Both the position numbers and the translations under genes were made by a program. From NCBI GenBank assembly GCA_944472135.2, contig OX235268.1, positions 8,252,589 through 8,316,588 on the forward strand: DNA of 64,000 nucleotides, in the 5' to 3' direction. The notes beneath the pieces were generated by a model. That model saw only the letters and a list, made by a program, of their open reading frames with translations, made no database searches and had not been told where the DNA came from. The DNA comes from Trichobilharzia regenti (taxonomy: Eukaryota; Platyhelminthes; Trematoda; Strigeidida; Schistosomatidae). This document shows, in pieces, positions 1-13,538 of the stretch (the stretch's first letter is position 1; every line of letters begins with the position of its first letter).

Positions 1-260
1 TTTCATTTGACTGCTACCAGTCACTAACCAAGACACTGCAAGGTTGGAATAAAGCCTCCTACTTCGAAGTTAGGTTAGTTAGTGTGCTTCAGATTTATCA
101 GCGTAAAGTCACAGTTGTCAGTTGGATTACAGCCAGAAACAAGAAGAACCACGATCGTTTCAAAATGTCTTCTATTTATTTATTTATTGAATATTTACAA
201 ACAACTGATAAAGGAGTTTGAAATGATTGGATTGTTTTATGTGTGTAACTTTGTTTGCAG

Positions 261-381
261 GAAAGCCTCCTGTTACCGACCAGTTGACACTTGGGGCTGC
301 TTTTTAGATAAGTTACCAAACATTCTCGGAGGAAAAGGTTCCTCATGCTTAGAAGCCATATCCGCAGGTCCATCAGGATAA
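261..381 (+). CDS. Terminal exon of an upstream micro-exon-type gene (partial)
   Basis: This is the last coding exon of a gene whose other exons lie before the window. It follows a textbook acceptor (tttgtttgcag, ending at 260) and starts in phase 2, so its first G completes a TG|G Trp codon from the previous exon. It encodes about 39 residues beginning KASCYRPVDTWGCFLDKLP, with three cysteines spaced C-x8-C and C-x15-C and an LGGK motif, then a variable tail ending GPSG and TAA. The same exon recurs at 7787, 17536, 31151, 44583 and 61047, which is the best evidence that it is real. An AATAAA at 440-445 is conserved in the CYR-type copies. By analogy with the intact copies it would be the C-terminal two thirds of a small secreted protein. 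The exon call is strong; the function is unknown. Confidence 0.7.
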
Positions 382-505
382 TTTAACTCACAAACTATTT
401 CGAATAACCTCATTATGTAAATGGAGTAATGAATCGAAAAATAAACTGTTTTGGAGATGATGAGTATTTTGAATTTATATCCACAGATGCAGACTGTTAG
501 AGGAG

Positions 506-737
506 GCTAAGGAGGCCTTTGTGTGACATCGCGCGTTAGGACCTCAAGTGGAACCCGAAAGGGAAGCGACAAGTGAGACGTCCAAGGGTGACGTGAAGTA
601 GGTCATGTGAAGAGGAGTTAAAACAGTATAGACTAACATGAATGCATGTGAATAGTACAGCAGAAGACTGATGCAAGTAGAGACGTGCAGTTGAAGCCCT
701 ATGTTCCACTGGGAACCCAAGGGAACAATAATAATAG
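506..737 (+). mobile_element. RTE-type LINE, 3'-end fragment
   Basis: A 5'-truncated copy of the extreme 3' end of the RTE element that is nearly complete at 27086-30347. It holds the coding for the basic C-terminal tail (the stretch equivalent to WNPKGKRRVGR) with several stops, then the conserved 3' end (gttccactgggaacccaagg) and a short AATAAT tail at about 727-737. It interrupts the conserved downstream flank of the terminal exon, which runs uninterrupted after 31271. Confidence 0.8.
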
Positions 738-3300
738 CCCGAGAAATTAGCAGGATGAAATGAGGATGGATTGGAGATACGGTTAGGGCTCATTCAGTTG
801 AGAACACACGTCAGGTCCTCGTTAGAGGGATTTGACGTGTGACCGATGTTGACACAAAGGGAACTAACCGAGAGAGGGGATGGAGGTTTGTGTGAAGATG
901 CGGAGCTAACTGAACCTCCTAGTATCAGGAGTGAATCAGATGGGAAGTATAGCCTAAAACCCTGTGTTTTACTCATAAACACAGGAGTAGTCGGTGAATG
1001 ACTAATAAAATAATTATTTTTGGTAAATCAATAGAAAACAGTATGCTTTAATAATATACTTCCAAAATAATAAAGTTTCTCTGAAATAAGACTCTTCCAG
1101 ACTTTAATCTTAAGGAATCAATAGCACATTTACATACTTATTCGGTGATGAGTACTCAGTTAAATAGGCCAATACACAGAAAAATACGACAAGGATGAAC
1201 TAACTACTCAGTTACTTTGACATTTTCTTTTCGGTAAATTGAACTCATTCCGCTTCAGAAAACGGAAGCCAATAGTGACCTCTACAGTGTATGCTTGTTA
1301 AAACATAGGAGATAATGTTCTTACATTCTTCATTTCAAGTCATGCAAATATTTGGAAGTCGTATGCATTTAATGGCTTCATTTTGTATTCGCCTACTCAG
1401 TGTTACAGAGGGTGATCACAATGGATAAAGACATTTCTCATTGTTCGTCACCAATAGTCACGCAATAACAATTGGTTCATTAAACAACTATACGTTTAGT
1501 TTGTAAAGCTAAACATTATGACTTCGAATGACAAGTGTATTGATTTTTGCTTTGTAGGTGATTTTCAGATTGAACTTCTAGTGGTTAGGCAAACATTACC
1601 TACCCAACCGGAACATAAGCAGACTAAGAGCAAATGTTTTTACACATGTGGTTATTCAGTAACTTGCAAAAACGTATAGATGTGTGAGCATTCTATTATG
1701 TTTCCACAAAAGAAGGACTGATAGACTATAAGACAAAAAGCCAAATTGTTAACAATATTTAAGTATTGTTAGAGAAACAGTGGCTTATGCCTTTATTAAG
1801 TGAGTCTTCTTCTATGAAGGAAATAAGACGTTTAACCACACTTGCTTCTGATTTGACTCTTGGCTTAAGTACGTTCGGGGAAAGATTAGATGATGCTACC
1901 TTCATATCAGTGCATTTCTAATGAGCGATGAAAATCTTCAGGGTCGTTTCACTAATATCAAGAACAACACTGAATACGTCACCGTCAAATAATATTCAAC
2001 ACAGAAATTTCATACGTTCAATTAAGGCCATACTGTGTTGGCATTTTTTAACATGATTTAGTATTTCATCACTCACGTAAACGACATTTAGCGCGAAGAT
2101 TAGAAACAATTAGCTCAAACATTTAGCATAATTTGTTTCTTTTTTAAAATAAACATCACTATGCTTAACAATTGAATACAGCCAGTGTTTTATGAGATAA
2201 AGGAAACATGACTCTACTGTTTACTCTGTAGTGTATCTCAATTATTTATTAAGTGACAACCCAACTTTATAACGTGATCGTTTTGTTTCTTTCGTCAACG
2301 GATATCTAATTGCTGTAGGGTCTCGTCAAATTCATGAACACTGATCGAAAACTTACGTTGTGTTGTACTGTGATGAGAGCTGACTGCTAGCTAAATTGAT
2401 AGACTGTAAACTTACGTCAAATTTTATGCCCCAAATATTGGTCATGTGAAAATAAGAACAAAGACTGATTCAATAATCAACCACTGTAGACTCTGTGTAG
2501 GCAGATACAGTTAACATATAGATGATTTGGCGTTCGCGAAACAGCCACGAAGAGGTGAAAGAATAACTTTCAGTGGGAAACAACCAATCAAAAGACCTGT
2601 GTTTGTATACTAAGAATAATCTATATTATTGTACGTGAAAATCTAAAAATATGTTTTGGTTTCCTTAATATATGATCTGTTGACTGGCCCTTGTCTTCCG
2701 TTTTCACAGTACATCTCAGGATATCATTCCACGAGATTTTATTCAAAAACACTTTCTATTTTGGGCTCAGTTTTAAGATCATTCTATTTTTTTGTTATTT
2801 ATCATATCTGGTCAGCTGTAAGATTCAGGAGGTGCATGTTAGCCTACTTATCGCTTATTAACCGTAGAAAGGCATTCTCACTGAGACTCGAACACAACAT
2901 ATCTCGCTTTGAACATCAAATCTCCCCTCTTTCTTAAGTGAAATGCTTAACATTTCAATACCTTTCACATCAACAAACCCAAAATTCAAACCAGATATTC
3001 AAAACAAAAAGAAAACTTCAGTGAACAAGTGATTTTAACAACTTCCACGGAAATCTGTACTGTTTTGAATCCATAGAGATTATCAGAATCTATATTATAA
3101 TGAAATTCGATTGAACCAAGATGTGAAATATTCATCTCCTTGTTTTGATAGTGATTTAAATGCATATGAAACGTAACTATCTTTGAAATGAGATGACATG
3201 ATTACGTGATTTGTTATTGAAACTAACGATTCTGGTTACATGGATTCAGCTGCAATTATTTGGAAGGCTGGTTATGTGTATAGAAAAAGCCACGTTGTCT
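738..3300. other. AT-rich intergenic stretch without a recognisable gene
   Basis: I see no conserved exon, RNA gene or transposon coding here. Short open frames (for example 2656-2937 +) have no recognisable motif and no paralogous counterpart elsewhere in the window. Similarity to the other gene units only resumes at about 3310. No first exon for gene 0 was found in this interval. Confidence 0.5.
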
Positions 3301-3656
3301 GGTGGAGTTTTAGCTACAACATTCGTACGATGACTATTCGTTTGCTTAAGTGGAAAGCTGTTAGAAATTACACCATCTAACCAATGCCAGAAACAATATT
3401 GAATGAAATAACAGTTCATGAAAAGTCAGATAAATTGATCTTTCGTGGTTGTCGAAACCGCACTAGGTATTTCCAATAAGTTTACGAAGGCAGCCAATCA
3501 GTAGGCGACTTGAATTGTGGGTAACTGAGCAAGTCAAAATTCCTGCGTATTTTCAAGCGGAAACATCTGCTTTCGCATAGCCAACATGTTAAGAGGTGAC
3601 AAGGTGTCAACTGATTCACATCCTCTTACATTTTTTCCTTAATTTCTTACTTGAAG

Positions 3657-6600
3657 TGGACGGTAAGTGAATATTTTTCAAAGCTTATTCACGGTTAATT
3701 CACCACACATGCGGGAATAATTTTATCAAACATATACAAATTGTACTGAAGTATTCAAACAATTCAGCAGTGCTCAGCCACTGTGTAATCAGATAGCATT
3801 AAAGATACATATGCAACAGTAAGCCTCAGTAGTTAGTTGTAAAGTGTAGCACATACGCACAGATTTTATGTAATTCAACTGGTGAATTCATTGTTGTGCC
3901 GGTGAACGGCTGTCTAGTAAATGATTAGACTGTGAGTGATCGGAAATCATTGTTGATTACTATCGAATATGTCATTTCGGATAATCTCCAGAAGGCTGTT
4001 GTTATGGTGATAGTGTCATTGCGAATGCAACCTCAAACGCAGATGACATTATTGAGTGGTTTACGTTAGCTGGCAAGTTGTCCAGCACCTTGGTTTTTTT
4101 GCTTAAATCTACTCGTCATGGTGAAAGTTATGTAACCACAAAAGAAATTATACGAGATTCAGGCACTCGCTACCAAGTGCTGGACTCTGATTTGTTCTTC
4201 AGCGAGAATAAGAGTGGGTATAAACTCATGACAATTGTGGAGAAGGAAAAACGTGTCGACATAACAATAGCCTTGTGTATGTGGTTTGATGCCGTGAACG
4301 AAAACACCAATTTTTCAGCGAACAATAATGCTCACATAGATGAGAAAGTAAACGATTGTGTCTATCTCCTCAGTCAAAGGTATTTCTCTATGGTATATAA
4401 AAGCTTGCGAATTGATCAAGAAGTGCCACAACAGATCATTCATAAATGCAGCAGTATGCGTTGAGCCGAATTAAGACGATGAACACACAATGTGTGAAGA
4501 TTGGCAATTACGGTACGTTTGTCCTCTCAATTCCAATATCAATTCACGTATTTTCAATGCATCTGAAATGTGAATTGAAGACTTCAAACTACATTCAGCC
4601 GATCTGAAACCACCTCACCTTAATTTTAGTTATGATAATTTTGAGACGTCCCACACGTTTCTCATCCTCAGTCATTGATAATACCAAAAATTGTTTGGTT
4701 TTAACACTATCCACGAGTTCATATTTTTTCAGTGGAAATTTTATCAGTTTCGAGTTTGATGAGTGCTGGTTAGCACTTGATAATTATTGGGAAATTAAAT
4801 TCAGCTTTTCATATCAGACCGATTTCTTTCGTCATACATGCAGAGGGTGAAAGAGTATCAGTGATATTACCTAACTGTTTTTCTACATGCATTAACAAAG
4901 GGATATTTGACGTGTTAAAAGTGAACACACAGGTTATTCACTGGATGTTTTATCGAATTAGGGATCCATGGAAAATCAATTTCAGATACACTTATGGTTG
5001 AAGCCCCTGAAGTCAAGAGGTCCTGTGAATAAGACCCTTTTGATTTTGAGCATGAAAGTTTCATCCACTTAATACTTCTGTATCAAGATTTGTTATATAA
5101 ATTTATATAAAATGCACACAATTAAAACTTACAATACAAATTTTACGTAATTTCAAATACCAGTGGTCTTGTATTATGCATTGTCAAAATGTAACTCAAT
5201 CAGTAATAGAAGGGCTGTAATCTGTAATGGCTGGTGATTTACCCATCATTTTAGTTTATTCTGCATTCCATCACCTCATTGTTCTGTATACAGTGATCTT
5301 CAATTTGAAGTAAGTACAAAAAGAGTTATTTCTCTAATGCACTTTCATTAAATGGATAGCAACCTTAAAAAGATGTACTATTAATACCGAAAACCATTAG
5401 TCTTGCCTATTTTCCGATCAACAAACATGTGTTGGGTGAAACCGGATATCTATGAGTTATTCTCTAAGAACTCCATCACACGCGGCATCAGTTTTTCAAC
5501 CTGTTTGAATAGTTTTTTGTGCAAGTATGTAAAAACAGTGTCTGTCACTAGTGCACTGCAACACTCCAGATTCCAAAGATATCTGTTCCAAGTAGATTGT
5601 TCTTGGATTTTGTTATGTGAATTCGATTGGCAATTTTTGATTGATGTGTTGGCGAATCACATATTCTAATGTAGTGGATTATATCGTGTGAGTATCAGTT
5701 GGTGGGAACATATTGCCCTAAATTATGAACTGACAAAAGTAGGAAGATATGCAATGATTCTACTGTGAATCCCATGAATTATCTAAAGAAACCCTCAATC
5801 AGCCGTGCGTAAAATATGTTCGTGAATTCTTTATGGCAATTTTGTGTTAAATTTGTATACTATGTAGAGAAATTATGACCATTAACGCATCAGTTTCCAT
5901 TTTGTGCGAGACGTTTTCATAGAGCATCACTAGCTCAGCGTACCTGCATTTTCCTGGCGTTAAGGACATTCTTGAATATAATCTGCATCTTACACTTTCT
6001 CTGAACTCTACGCTTTGTTGACAACTTTTTCAAGTCTATCCGCCTCATATGTGACTAAGTTTTGTGAAGTCAGCAGAAAATAAGGGTGTCTCATTTTTGA
6101 TTGTCTAAACCTTTTTAGTTTTCTTCAACTGTTTCAACAGTCATTCGGTGATATTCGATCATGCCTATTATAAACGTTGCACATTACGTTTTGGTAGACT
6201 TTATCCAAGAAGAGCCTGAATAACTGCAGGTATTCGAAGTCTGTATTTAATATTGCTTAACGTTGTTCATGAGAAAGACTTATGCAAAACCACTGAAACT
6301 GTCATACTTCCTTTATGATTCGAAAATCAGCGGTTTCTCTACCAAGATATTCTCATTCAAATTTGCTTTCTGTAGAAGCGATTCATTCACGTAGTGCAGT
6401 ATTGTGATGGTCAACTATACACTTGACTGTTCCTCAAGTTCCTGAAAATTAATCAGCATTTTCAATGATATACTTACGATGTCTGGAAGACTAGAACTAC
6501 AACAGTCACCATAATGTCACCATTTCATTTCCCCGGCAAAATGAGTAGATGAAAAGGATATACTGCCAATTATGAAAGAGAGCTTAGAAGAAAAATGTCC

Positions 6601-7907
6601 ACAAAAATTACTACCATGGCTCTATTCATGATTGGACATCATGTGTGAGTTTGTCTCCAGATGACAGACGGTGAAGGTGTCTGTGTTTAATATTTGTCTG
6701 GTGGAATATGCTGATCTCTTGTAAGTTTATTTTTTAAACCAAACGACACATTGATTTTTCATCCAACTATTAGGGAATTCCTTCTTGATATCTGGTGATT
6801 TTATTCGAGTATTCATACATCTCACTTCATTTTGATTTAAGTGGTTGTTTAGTTACTACGTGTGACTATACACTATGATGAAGACATGAAATTCAACACT
6901 GCAAAACTGTTATTTGTTAGAATTAAACTGCGCGAAATTCAAAACTAGTTCAGAGAATTCATACTCGAAAAAAGTTCTAAATTCAACCAAATCTACACCA
7001 GTCTACTTCATCTCTTCAATCCTTTGACTTTCCATTTGTAAAGTGATTTATCCATTTACTGAACAATTCTAGACGATCAGGTGGAGGAATTGTCTGGTTA
7101 ATTTATTATCTATCCTAAAGCATCACAGTATTTTGACAGGAATATAATACGGATGAACCCTAGCCTTAACGGTTTCACAGTAAATGGATCAAACCCTTCA
7201 AGTGGAACAAAACTTAAGAATCACTAATTTAATGCTCTATCTGAAATGAATAGAAAATGAGTTTGTCAGATCTATGTGAAGAAACTTCCTGGTTATTCGA
7301 CACGCATGGTGAATTCATAATATGTGGAAGTGATGTTTGAATTAGTGACTTTGATGTTCGAAAATCTGCAACCTATAAGGTTGGGCTTATCAATGTGCTC
7401 AAGTCTCAATAATTAATACAAAATTTATGTGAGTATCAAATAACTCTACATCTTAATACACAAATATTTGAAATACGCTTCCAGTTGTCTAAAAGTAACT
7501 TTGACAGGTATGGTGCACGTTAATCATTTCGCTGCTACCAATCACTAATGAAGTAAGTGCAAGCATGAAATCAAGCCTCGAAGCCTTCGAAGTGAGGTGA
7601 GTCTGTGTGCTTCAGATTAATCAGCGTAAAATCTAGTTGTCAGTTAGATATCAGCCAGAAACAAAAAGAATTACGAATATTCCAAAATATCTTCTATTTA
7701 TTTATTTATTTATTACATATTTACAAATAACGTTTGAAGGAGTTTGAATTGATTACATCGTTTTGATGTGTATAACGTTTTTGTAGGAAAGCCTCCTGTT
7801 ACCGACTAGTTGATACTTGGGGCTGCTTTTTAGATAAGCTGCCGCAAAATCTTGGAGGAAAGAGTGCGAACTGTTTAGAAACAACAACCGCGAGTGGGAC
7901 AGGATAA
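3657..7907 (+). pseudogene. Gene 0: micro-exon-type gene copy, first exon not found
   Basis: Four exons can be placed by comparison with intact copies: a 6-nt exon at 3657-3662 (tggacg, acceptor ttgaag, donor gtaagt), the 16-nt exon at 5294-5309, the 21-nt exon at 6774-6794 and the terminal exon at 7787-7907 (acceptor tttttgtag). They join in one frame and give an MD-VIFNL-KEFLLDIW core, then KASCYRLVDTWGCFLDKLPQ with the C-x8-C-x15-C cysteines and LGGK. The 21-nt exon donor is gtgatt instead of gtgagt, a weaker site. No signal-peptide exon like those at 21547, 39105 and 55994 is visible upstream, so this copy is probably headless or uses an unrecognised first exon. AATAAA lies at 7966-7971. 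Confidence 0.55.
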
Positions 7908-8799
7908 TTCAATTGAGACTTTATTTCATATCATCTGACTATGTCCATGGAGTAAACAATTGAAAAATAAAAATTCTGTTGGAGATAATGAGCATTCTAG
8001 AACGTCATTCACAGATGCAAACTGTTGGAGGAAGTATGCTTTTTTCTTACTAATTTCAAATGGTTGATGTTTTATCGATTATCGAGATAAAGATTGTTCC
8101 TCATCACTTGGTCACAAATTTATTCATGCACTAAAACTGATACAGTGTCGAATGATGTAACTCATTTTTGGCTCGGAAATCGGACACAGGCTATAGAATT
8201 CGGAAATCTCTAGAGGGACTCTGAAATATAAAAACACAACCTACACCCTTCATTCTACGGATAGTTGATAACTTGGCTCTAGCATCTTGCGATATTATCG
8301 TGTAAATAGCGAATGAATGCGAAGATTCGTTCTTGAGCATAATCTAAAAATAACTATGGCCTCCGATTACACTGGGTAACCAAAGATGCTCAAATGGAAA
8401 CTAACTTAAATTTCCTCGAAACCAGCATGAACAGTAGTTAGTTACGTTGGCCGAATACGTAGAAAAGCTATAGGTGAGAGCTTTCAACGGACAACTATTT
8501 AGGTGCATAAACGATACGACCTAGAACTGATGAGTCATACGCGAAATAATCATTCTGAGGAAATTCTCCCTCAAGTTACTCCTCAAAATATACGACAGGA
8601 TCAATAAGGCTGGCCTTGAGGTAGGCCTAATTCGCCCAGCATCCAACACCAACCTACATAAGATGTAGATACAGCCACTCCATATGTTACTGAGGTGACA
8701 AATATTGTCTCTGATCTGAAATGACAGAGGCCAGGCAACAGATGGTTTATCTTTGAAATCAATAGATAAAGATTTTCATGTATATTATTATAGATAATT

Positions 8800-9003
8800 G
8801 TGCGTTGGTGGTAAAGTGTTTCGGACACTCGCCGACCATGCACATGGTCTGAGGTTCGATCCCCTGCCGACGCGCAACTGATATCTATGGTCGGCCTGCA
8901 AAATTTGGGCTACCAAAATCCATGCTGAAAATTCCATACTAGTACCAAAAATACAGTGTGGAATAAAGCTGTAATCAAAAATAAAAAAATAAATTAAATA
9001 TAA
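8800..9003 (+). mobile_element. tRNA-derived SINE (cgtcggtggcacagtgg type)
   Basis: A tRNA-like head with an A-box-like part (tgcgttggtggtaaagtg) and a B box (ggttcgatccc, about 8853-8863) is followed by the family body (gatatctatggtcggcctgc, tttgggctacc, gaaaattccatac, gtggaataaagctgtaatc) and an A-rich tail. Close relatives lie at 38110 and 49511 (+), with a rearranged copy at 24334. I read it as a pol III-transcribed retroposon, not a tRNA gene, because the head does not fold into a proper anticodon arm and the body is shared. Confidence 0.8.
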
Positions 9004-9016
9004 ATAATTTTCTTGT

Positions 9017-9222
9017 GATGGACAGAAGCATAATTCCGCACCAGTTCTTGTATTGACCTAAGACTCCTTTCTTTAGTGGTGTGAATAAATACTCTTTCTT
9101 CCAATCCTCGGGTACTTTGCCCTCTTTCCACACCTTCTCCAGTTATGGCGTCATCAAGTCCGCTGCTGTCTCTCGGTCTATTTTCAATGCTTCTGCTGGG
9201 ATTCCACCTGGTCCTACCGCGT
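9017..9222 (-). mobile_element. RTE-type LINE fragment (reverse transcriptase part)
   Basis: On the minus strand this matches the RTE segment encoding AGPDGIPPEAL, a run through MLTPLLQKVWKEGKVP-like residues and LVKLPKKG-like residues, but with frameshifts. It abuts the SINE at 8800-9003. The flank that follows (gcgttaccaccatgacccgg) has an uninterrupted counterpart at 45850. Confidence 0.75.
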
Positions 9223-10125
9223 TACCACCATGACCCGGAGGAAAATACAACACATGTTTAAGTGAGACGACTAAAAATAGTTAGTGAACATTTACTTTTG
9301 AGATTTATCGAGGCGATGAATGGGTTGATCATAGACTTCAAACAGAGAATCACACATACCGGATGCCAAACTGTTGGTATTACATAAACAAAAAGTCTTT
9401 TACTCATAAACAGAAACGAAACATATTCATTGTCTGACTTCATGACCAATAATTCGAATAAGCTGGTGTGATTATTTCTCAGCTACAAATCTAGAATCAC
9501 TTTACGCTGACGTGTTTTCTACTTAATTTCATTACGCAGAATAAAATCAGGATGAAGTCTAACGCATAACAATATTCAGACAAGAACATAATGAGTATAA
9601 TCAAAGCAGCAAAGGTTTCACAGAAGATGCACCTACAACTCTTAGTGATAAAACATTCTATTAGACCATAACACAACTACTCATCCGGTAAGAACACAAA
9701 CTGCGAGTTTGCATAATCAAAGTGGAGAAACGCTTAGATAACTGACAAGTGTGATTACATCATAAGATACGGGTGCCATATTCATATGCGTGACTTTGAT
9801 CTACTGAAATTACCTGTGACTTTAGAATAATTCAACATTTAAATACTCGTGCTTTTCAAGGAGGTTTTCAGTTGTGTAAGAATAGCACCAATAGATATGG
9901 TGCGCGTTATTTATTTTATAGCTAGCTGTCACTAGATGCATTAGAAATCAAGGCGCTTACTTCAAAGTGAGACCAATTCAGTTTGCTTCAGATTTGCCAG
10001 AGCTCAATCACATGTCTTATTTGGAGCACATGAAAGTTAACGAATACTGTGTTATGTTTCAAGTTATTTAATACCGTAAACTAACTAATGAAAGAATCTG
10101 AACCGATTGTATGGCTTTACGAAAC

Positions 10126-10219
10126 TGTTTTCAAAAGAATGCCCTCTGTACCCGAGTAAGTGAAACATGGGGTGCTATTAAGAAGCGTTCCCATTGCAGC
10201 TTGGAGGAAAACACAATAC
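10126..10219 (+). pseudogene. Decayed terminal exon of the micro-exon family
   Basis: Clear similarity to the terminal exon (ctctgtacccgagtaagtgaaacatgggg against the intact ctgtacccgaatggtagaaacatgggg at 17546), but the acceptor AG region is altered (ttttcaaaag), CGA-ATG has become a GAG-TAA stop and there is an indel before the LGGK part. It cannot be spliced in frame. A matching relic is at 46751-46832. Confidence 0.65.
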
Positions 10220-10456
10220 ATGTATAAATAAATAACTGAGAAAATTAGGTGATCAATAACATTTCAGGTTTGGGCATGCCAAAAGTCACGTCGTGAATTT
10301 TTACACAGGGCTAACGGTCGACGTTGATTGGGAGGATACCTGGTAACGAATGCAATCGTGATGATACTCACCAAATATGAAGTAAAATGTCTTCTAATCA
10401 AGAATACGACGTGTTTTTGTCATTGCAATGCATTGTGTTTGTAAACTGTGCATATT

Positions 10457-10478
10457 ACACACACACACACATACACAC
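10457..10478. repeat. (AC)n microsatellite
   Basis: An interrupted run of AC dinucleotides, with one AT interruption. The paralogous spot at about 49083 keeps only a short acacac run. Confidence 0.8.
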
Positions 10479-11224
10479 GAGAAGCAACTGTTCTTATTCC
10501 ATCAATGTATAATTTCAACTAAATATATGGAATCGATGTTTTTGCGAATAAGAAGCAAGTGTTAACTAGGACATGAGCACTTTAGTACGTTTAATGCTTT
10601 CCTTAGACAGGTTAAACATAATAACTTTAATTACAAACAATTTAGAATAATCTTTTTGTTGACAAGGAGTAAATATTTGAAAAACAAGTCCTTTCGAAAA
10701 TGCAGAGTATTCTGCAACAGCATTTAAAAATGTAGTTTGAAAATCGAAGGTAAACTTCTTCATCACTGATTTCAAGTGGTTGATATTCTGTTCATTATTG
10801 GAGATCAGATCACACATTTATAGTCACACCGTGAAGACTGCTCAATCTCTTCACTGCCCATTGACTTGACTGACATTCAACTAATCATCATTATTCTCTT
10901 TACATTCGGGAGAATAGATGAAAACTTGGACCAGATTTTATATCACTGCATCAATAGACACTTTTAGTTTTAATTTCTTGCACACCAAGTGAAACACAGA
11001 GAACAAGACACTGAGGATGAGCAGTGGAGAGTTGTTTTATTAAACATTGTGAGTCACTATCATTTTGTAGCAGATTGAACACACCTCTAAGGATAGGGGA
11101 GTCACCAGTGAAATCATAGAGAATTTCTAAACACAAGATTCATTTTTATTTCACCGGATGATATTACCCTGGCTCTTGATAAATTAAGAATTTATCACAG
11201 AAATGGGATTCGTTCGTGATCACA

Positions 11225-11690
11225 TATCGGTGCAGTCGTCAACATTGTTGGATCAGGAAGTTCAAAGACACTGAGAATTCACCGTTAGTAGGTATTATCA
11301 GACAAGTATCTAAGCGAAATTAAGAAATGGCTTGCAAGGGAAAAACGATAAACGAAACAATCCCCAAGGAAAACGGCATTTAATTTGTCCTGCAGGATAC
11401 AAAACAGAAACGTTGTAGGTAATACTTAGAGTGACAAGCTAGTTGGCCTGCAGGAGTCCCAACGCGACGGAAATTTAACAGCTATATGAAAGAGATGTAG
11501 GCATCAATATTCGGTCTTCATATGAGCATATAAAAGTCGTCTTTATCTTGGAATGAGGCGAAATAGTGGAACCTAATTGAATGATTCCAGATTATCTAAA
11601 GACTGCTAGAGAGCAGTCTTGTTGTCTGACAGTATTCGAATGACATTGTTCTTCTAGTGCAACACTAAATTCAAAAATAAAAAGCACAGT
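11225..11690 (+). mobile_element. Highly degenerate non-LTR retrotransposon remnant
   Basis: Weak but collinear similarity to the LINE at 47005-48990 and to the remnants at 50061-51060: the segment before the RT domain (aacattg...attcaccgttagtaggtattatcagacaa) and a later piece (gagagcagtcttgttgtctgacag). No open frame remains. It marks the same ancient insertion seen before gene 4. Confidence 0.5.
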
Positions 11691-13152
11691 TGCCGCTGCG
11701 TTCGAGAGAAAAAAATCGCGTGAGTCAAAAAACAGGACGACGATACCTGAAAAGAAAACGATGAGTTCGCAATGATGCAGATAGTGATGTGTGAGAGAAC
11801 CTGTGTAGATTAAGCGAAAGCTTATTGGCAGTCGTTGAGCGAAGTAAGGCTGAAGAGAACAGAATGGATAATGGATGTACTGCTAAAACCCTAATTTCCA
11901 CCGAAAACACAAAGAATAATAATACGAGTAATGAAATCAACACTTATTTATTTATCACTATTTCAAACGTGGTTCGACTGTTCGAGCAATCCACTTTACA
12001 CGAACGCAATATCACTCATTCCGCATTTGGTGTTCAATCACCAATTGTATAAAAACTTCAACTGAACACTTGCTGATTCTCGGAAGAAATAGATCGCCTA
12101 AAATTTCAGCAGTGATGTATAAATATATAGGTATCAGATGGAATATCTTTTAAAACCGTTTGTCAGGTACGATTATCAATCACAAAATAAAATGAGTGAT
12201 TACTGAAAATGTTCCGGACAACAATTTAGGAGTTTGTATCCGTGTATGACACTGTTCCAAAGCAATAGGCAGTTGAAATTCTCCTCAATATTGTTGATAA
12301 GCAGCATTTAAGAATAGAAGAAGGCATAAATACAGTTCACGTAGTTTCCATCCAATTTACTGAAACCTCATTCGTCGCTTCTCATTCGAATATCACTTGA
12401 TGTCCTGGTATGAATTATCAGCCGACAGTATCCTCAGCATATCCAACCTATTTTCCTCTGAAGATTTGTTAGCTAATACCATTGTTGGATCGTTCACCTC
12501 TAGGACCTTTTGTTGTTTTTCCATCTAGTCTAGTCACTTTACAATCAGCATCGTTCGATAACCACTGTGAATTAAAGTCTGCAGCACTGGGTTTCAGCGA
12601 CGCACATGCCAAGCTGCTGTACAAAAAAGGTTTGTAGATTTCCTATATTGATTTTGGTGTTAAGAATGCCTGATTTGACGTGTTAATCCCATACTATCTG
12701 ATTTCAATCTACTGAGAGCTGATATGGTATAAGAAATACTTTAGTCTACCCAATGAAGAGTAAAATGTGACGTCTTTTTGTATGCTCAAGTTTAGATTTG
12801 TGTGGAACCAACTAGTGGCAATATTGTTTTGTCGCCACTCACTAAACTACAAAAGTGAAAAAACACATTTCGTTAGCGGGTGCAACGCCAAAATAACTGA
12901 CTGATTGATGCATATTTGTTGACAAATAAATCTTGGTCATAATGATACGTAAGCCTAGACATTTCAAAACATTTGGTCAAAGCCATTGAAATTTATATTA
13001 TGGGATATACTTAAAACGTTTAATTAAACAGATCCTTTTCCAATCGAATGAACATCGTTCTAATGATAGCAGAAGATAAAATGCTGATCACCGATTAAGG
13101 GTGGTGAGTACATAATTCGTCAAAAAAACAACGATCGTGATACAGACATGCA

Positions 13153-13160
13153 ATGCAAAC
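13153..13160 (+). promoter_or_regulatory. Conserved ATGCAAAC octamer upstream of gene 1
   Basis: The octamer ATGCAAAC is kept about 80-105 bases before the start of all four first exons (here, 21451, 39022, 55890) inside a conserved block that also has cacattac and caatgag. It resembles a POU-type octamer. A role in transcription is inference from conservation only. Confidence 0.3.
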
Positions 13161-13306
13161 TTACATCACATTACACCGCACATTTCAATGAGAACGTAGT
13201 CAGTATTGTTTTCATTCACACTCAAGGAAAACTAAACAAGCCTCTCGAAGTGACGGGATTCAGTATTTCATTACTTGGATTGGTTACTATACTATTAACA
13301 CTTATT

Positions 13307-13538
13307 AAATTGAATTCTTGATTTTCCCGTCGATTGATTGGACCGAAGTGCTCAGTCTCAGGTTGACATGTCGGCTTCTTGTGCAGATGCTTCGATGATT
13401 TCTGGGTATTTAATTAGTATACATTAGTGGATGGTGGCTAGCAGACATCGGCGAAGCATCTGCACAAGAAGCTGACATGTCAACCTGAGACCGAGCACTT
13501 CGGTCCAATCAATCGATGGGAAAATCAAAAATTCAATT
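13307..13538. repeat. Long inverted repeat (about 86-bp arms, about 57-bp loop)
   Basis: Positions about 13307-13394 and 13452-13538 are near-perfect reverse complements (for example gattttcccgtcgattgatt against aatcaatcgatgggaaaatc). It could form a strong hairpin. A single-armed short version sits at 50162-50255. Confidence 0.8.

Noticed and set aside
2656..2937. 93-codon open frame rich in Ser, Tyr and Phe
   Set aside because: No motif, no paralog, and composition as expected from translated AT-rich DNA.
4078..4464. 128-codon open frame
   Set aside because: It opens at TTG and not ATG. The paralogous sequence at about 24060-24220 has stops in this frame, so there is no sign of coding conservation.
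6190..6240. Extra micro-exon at the conserved ctgcaggtattcgaag
   Set aside because: The acceptor is lost in genes 3 (43030) and 4 (58450), which are otherwise intact, and no consensus donor follows.
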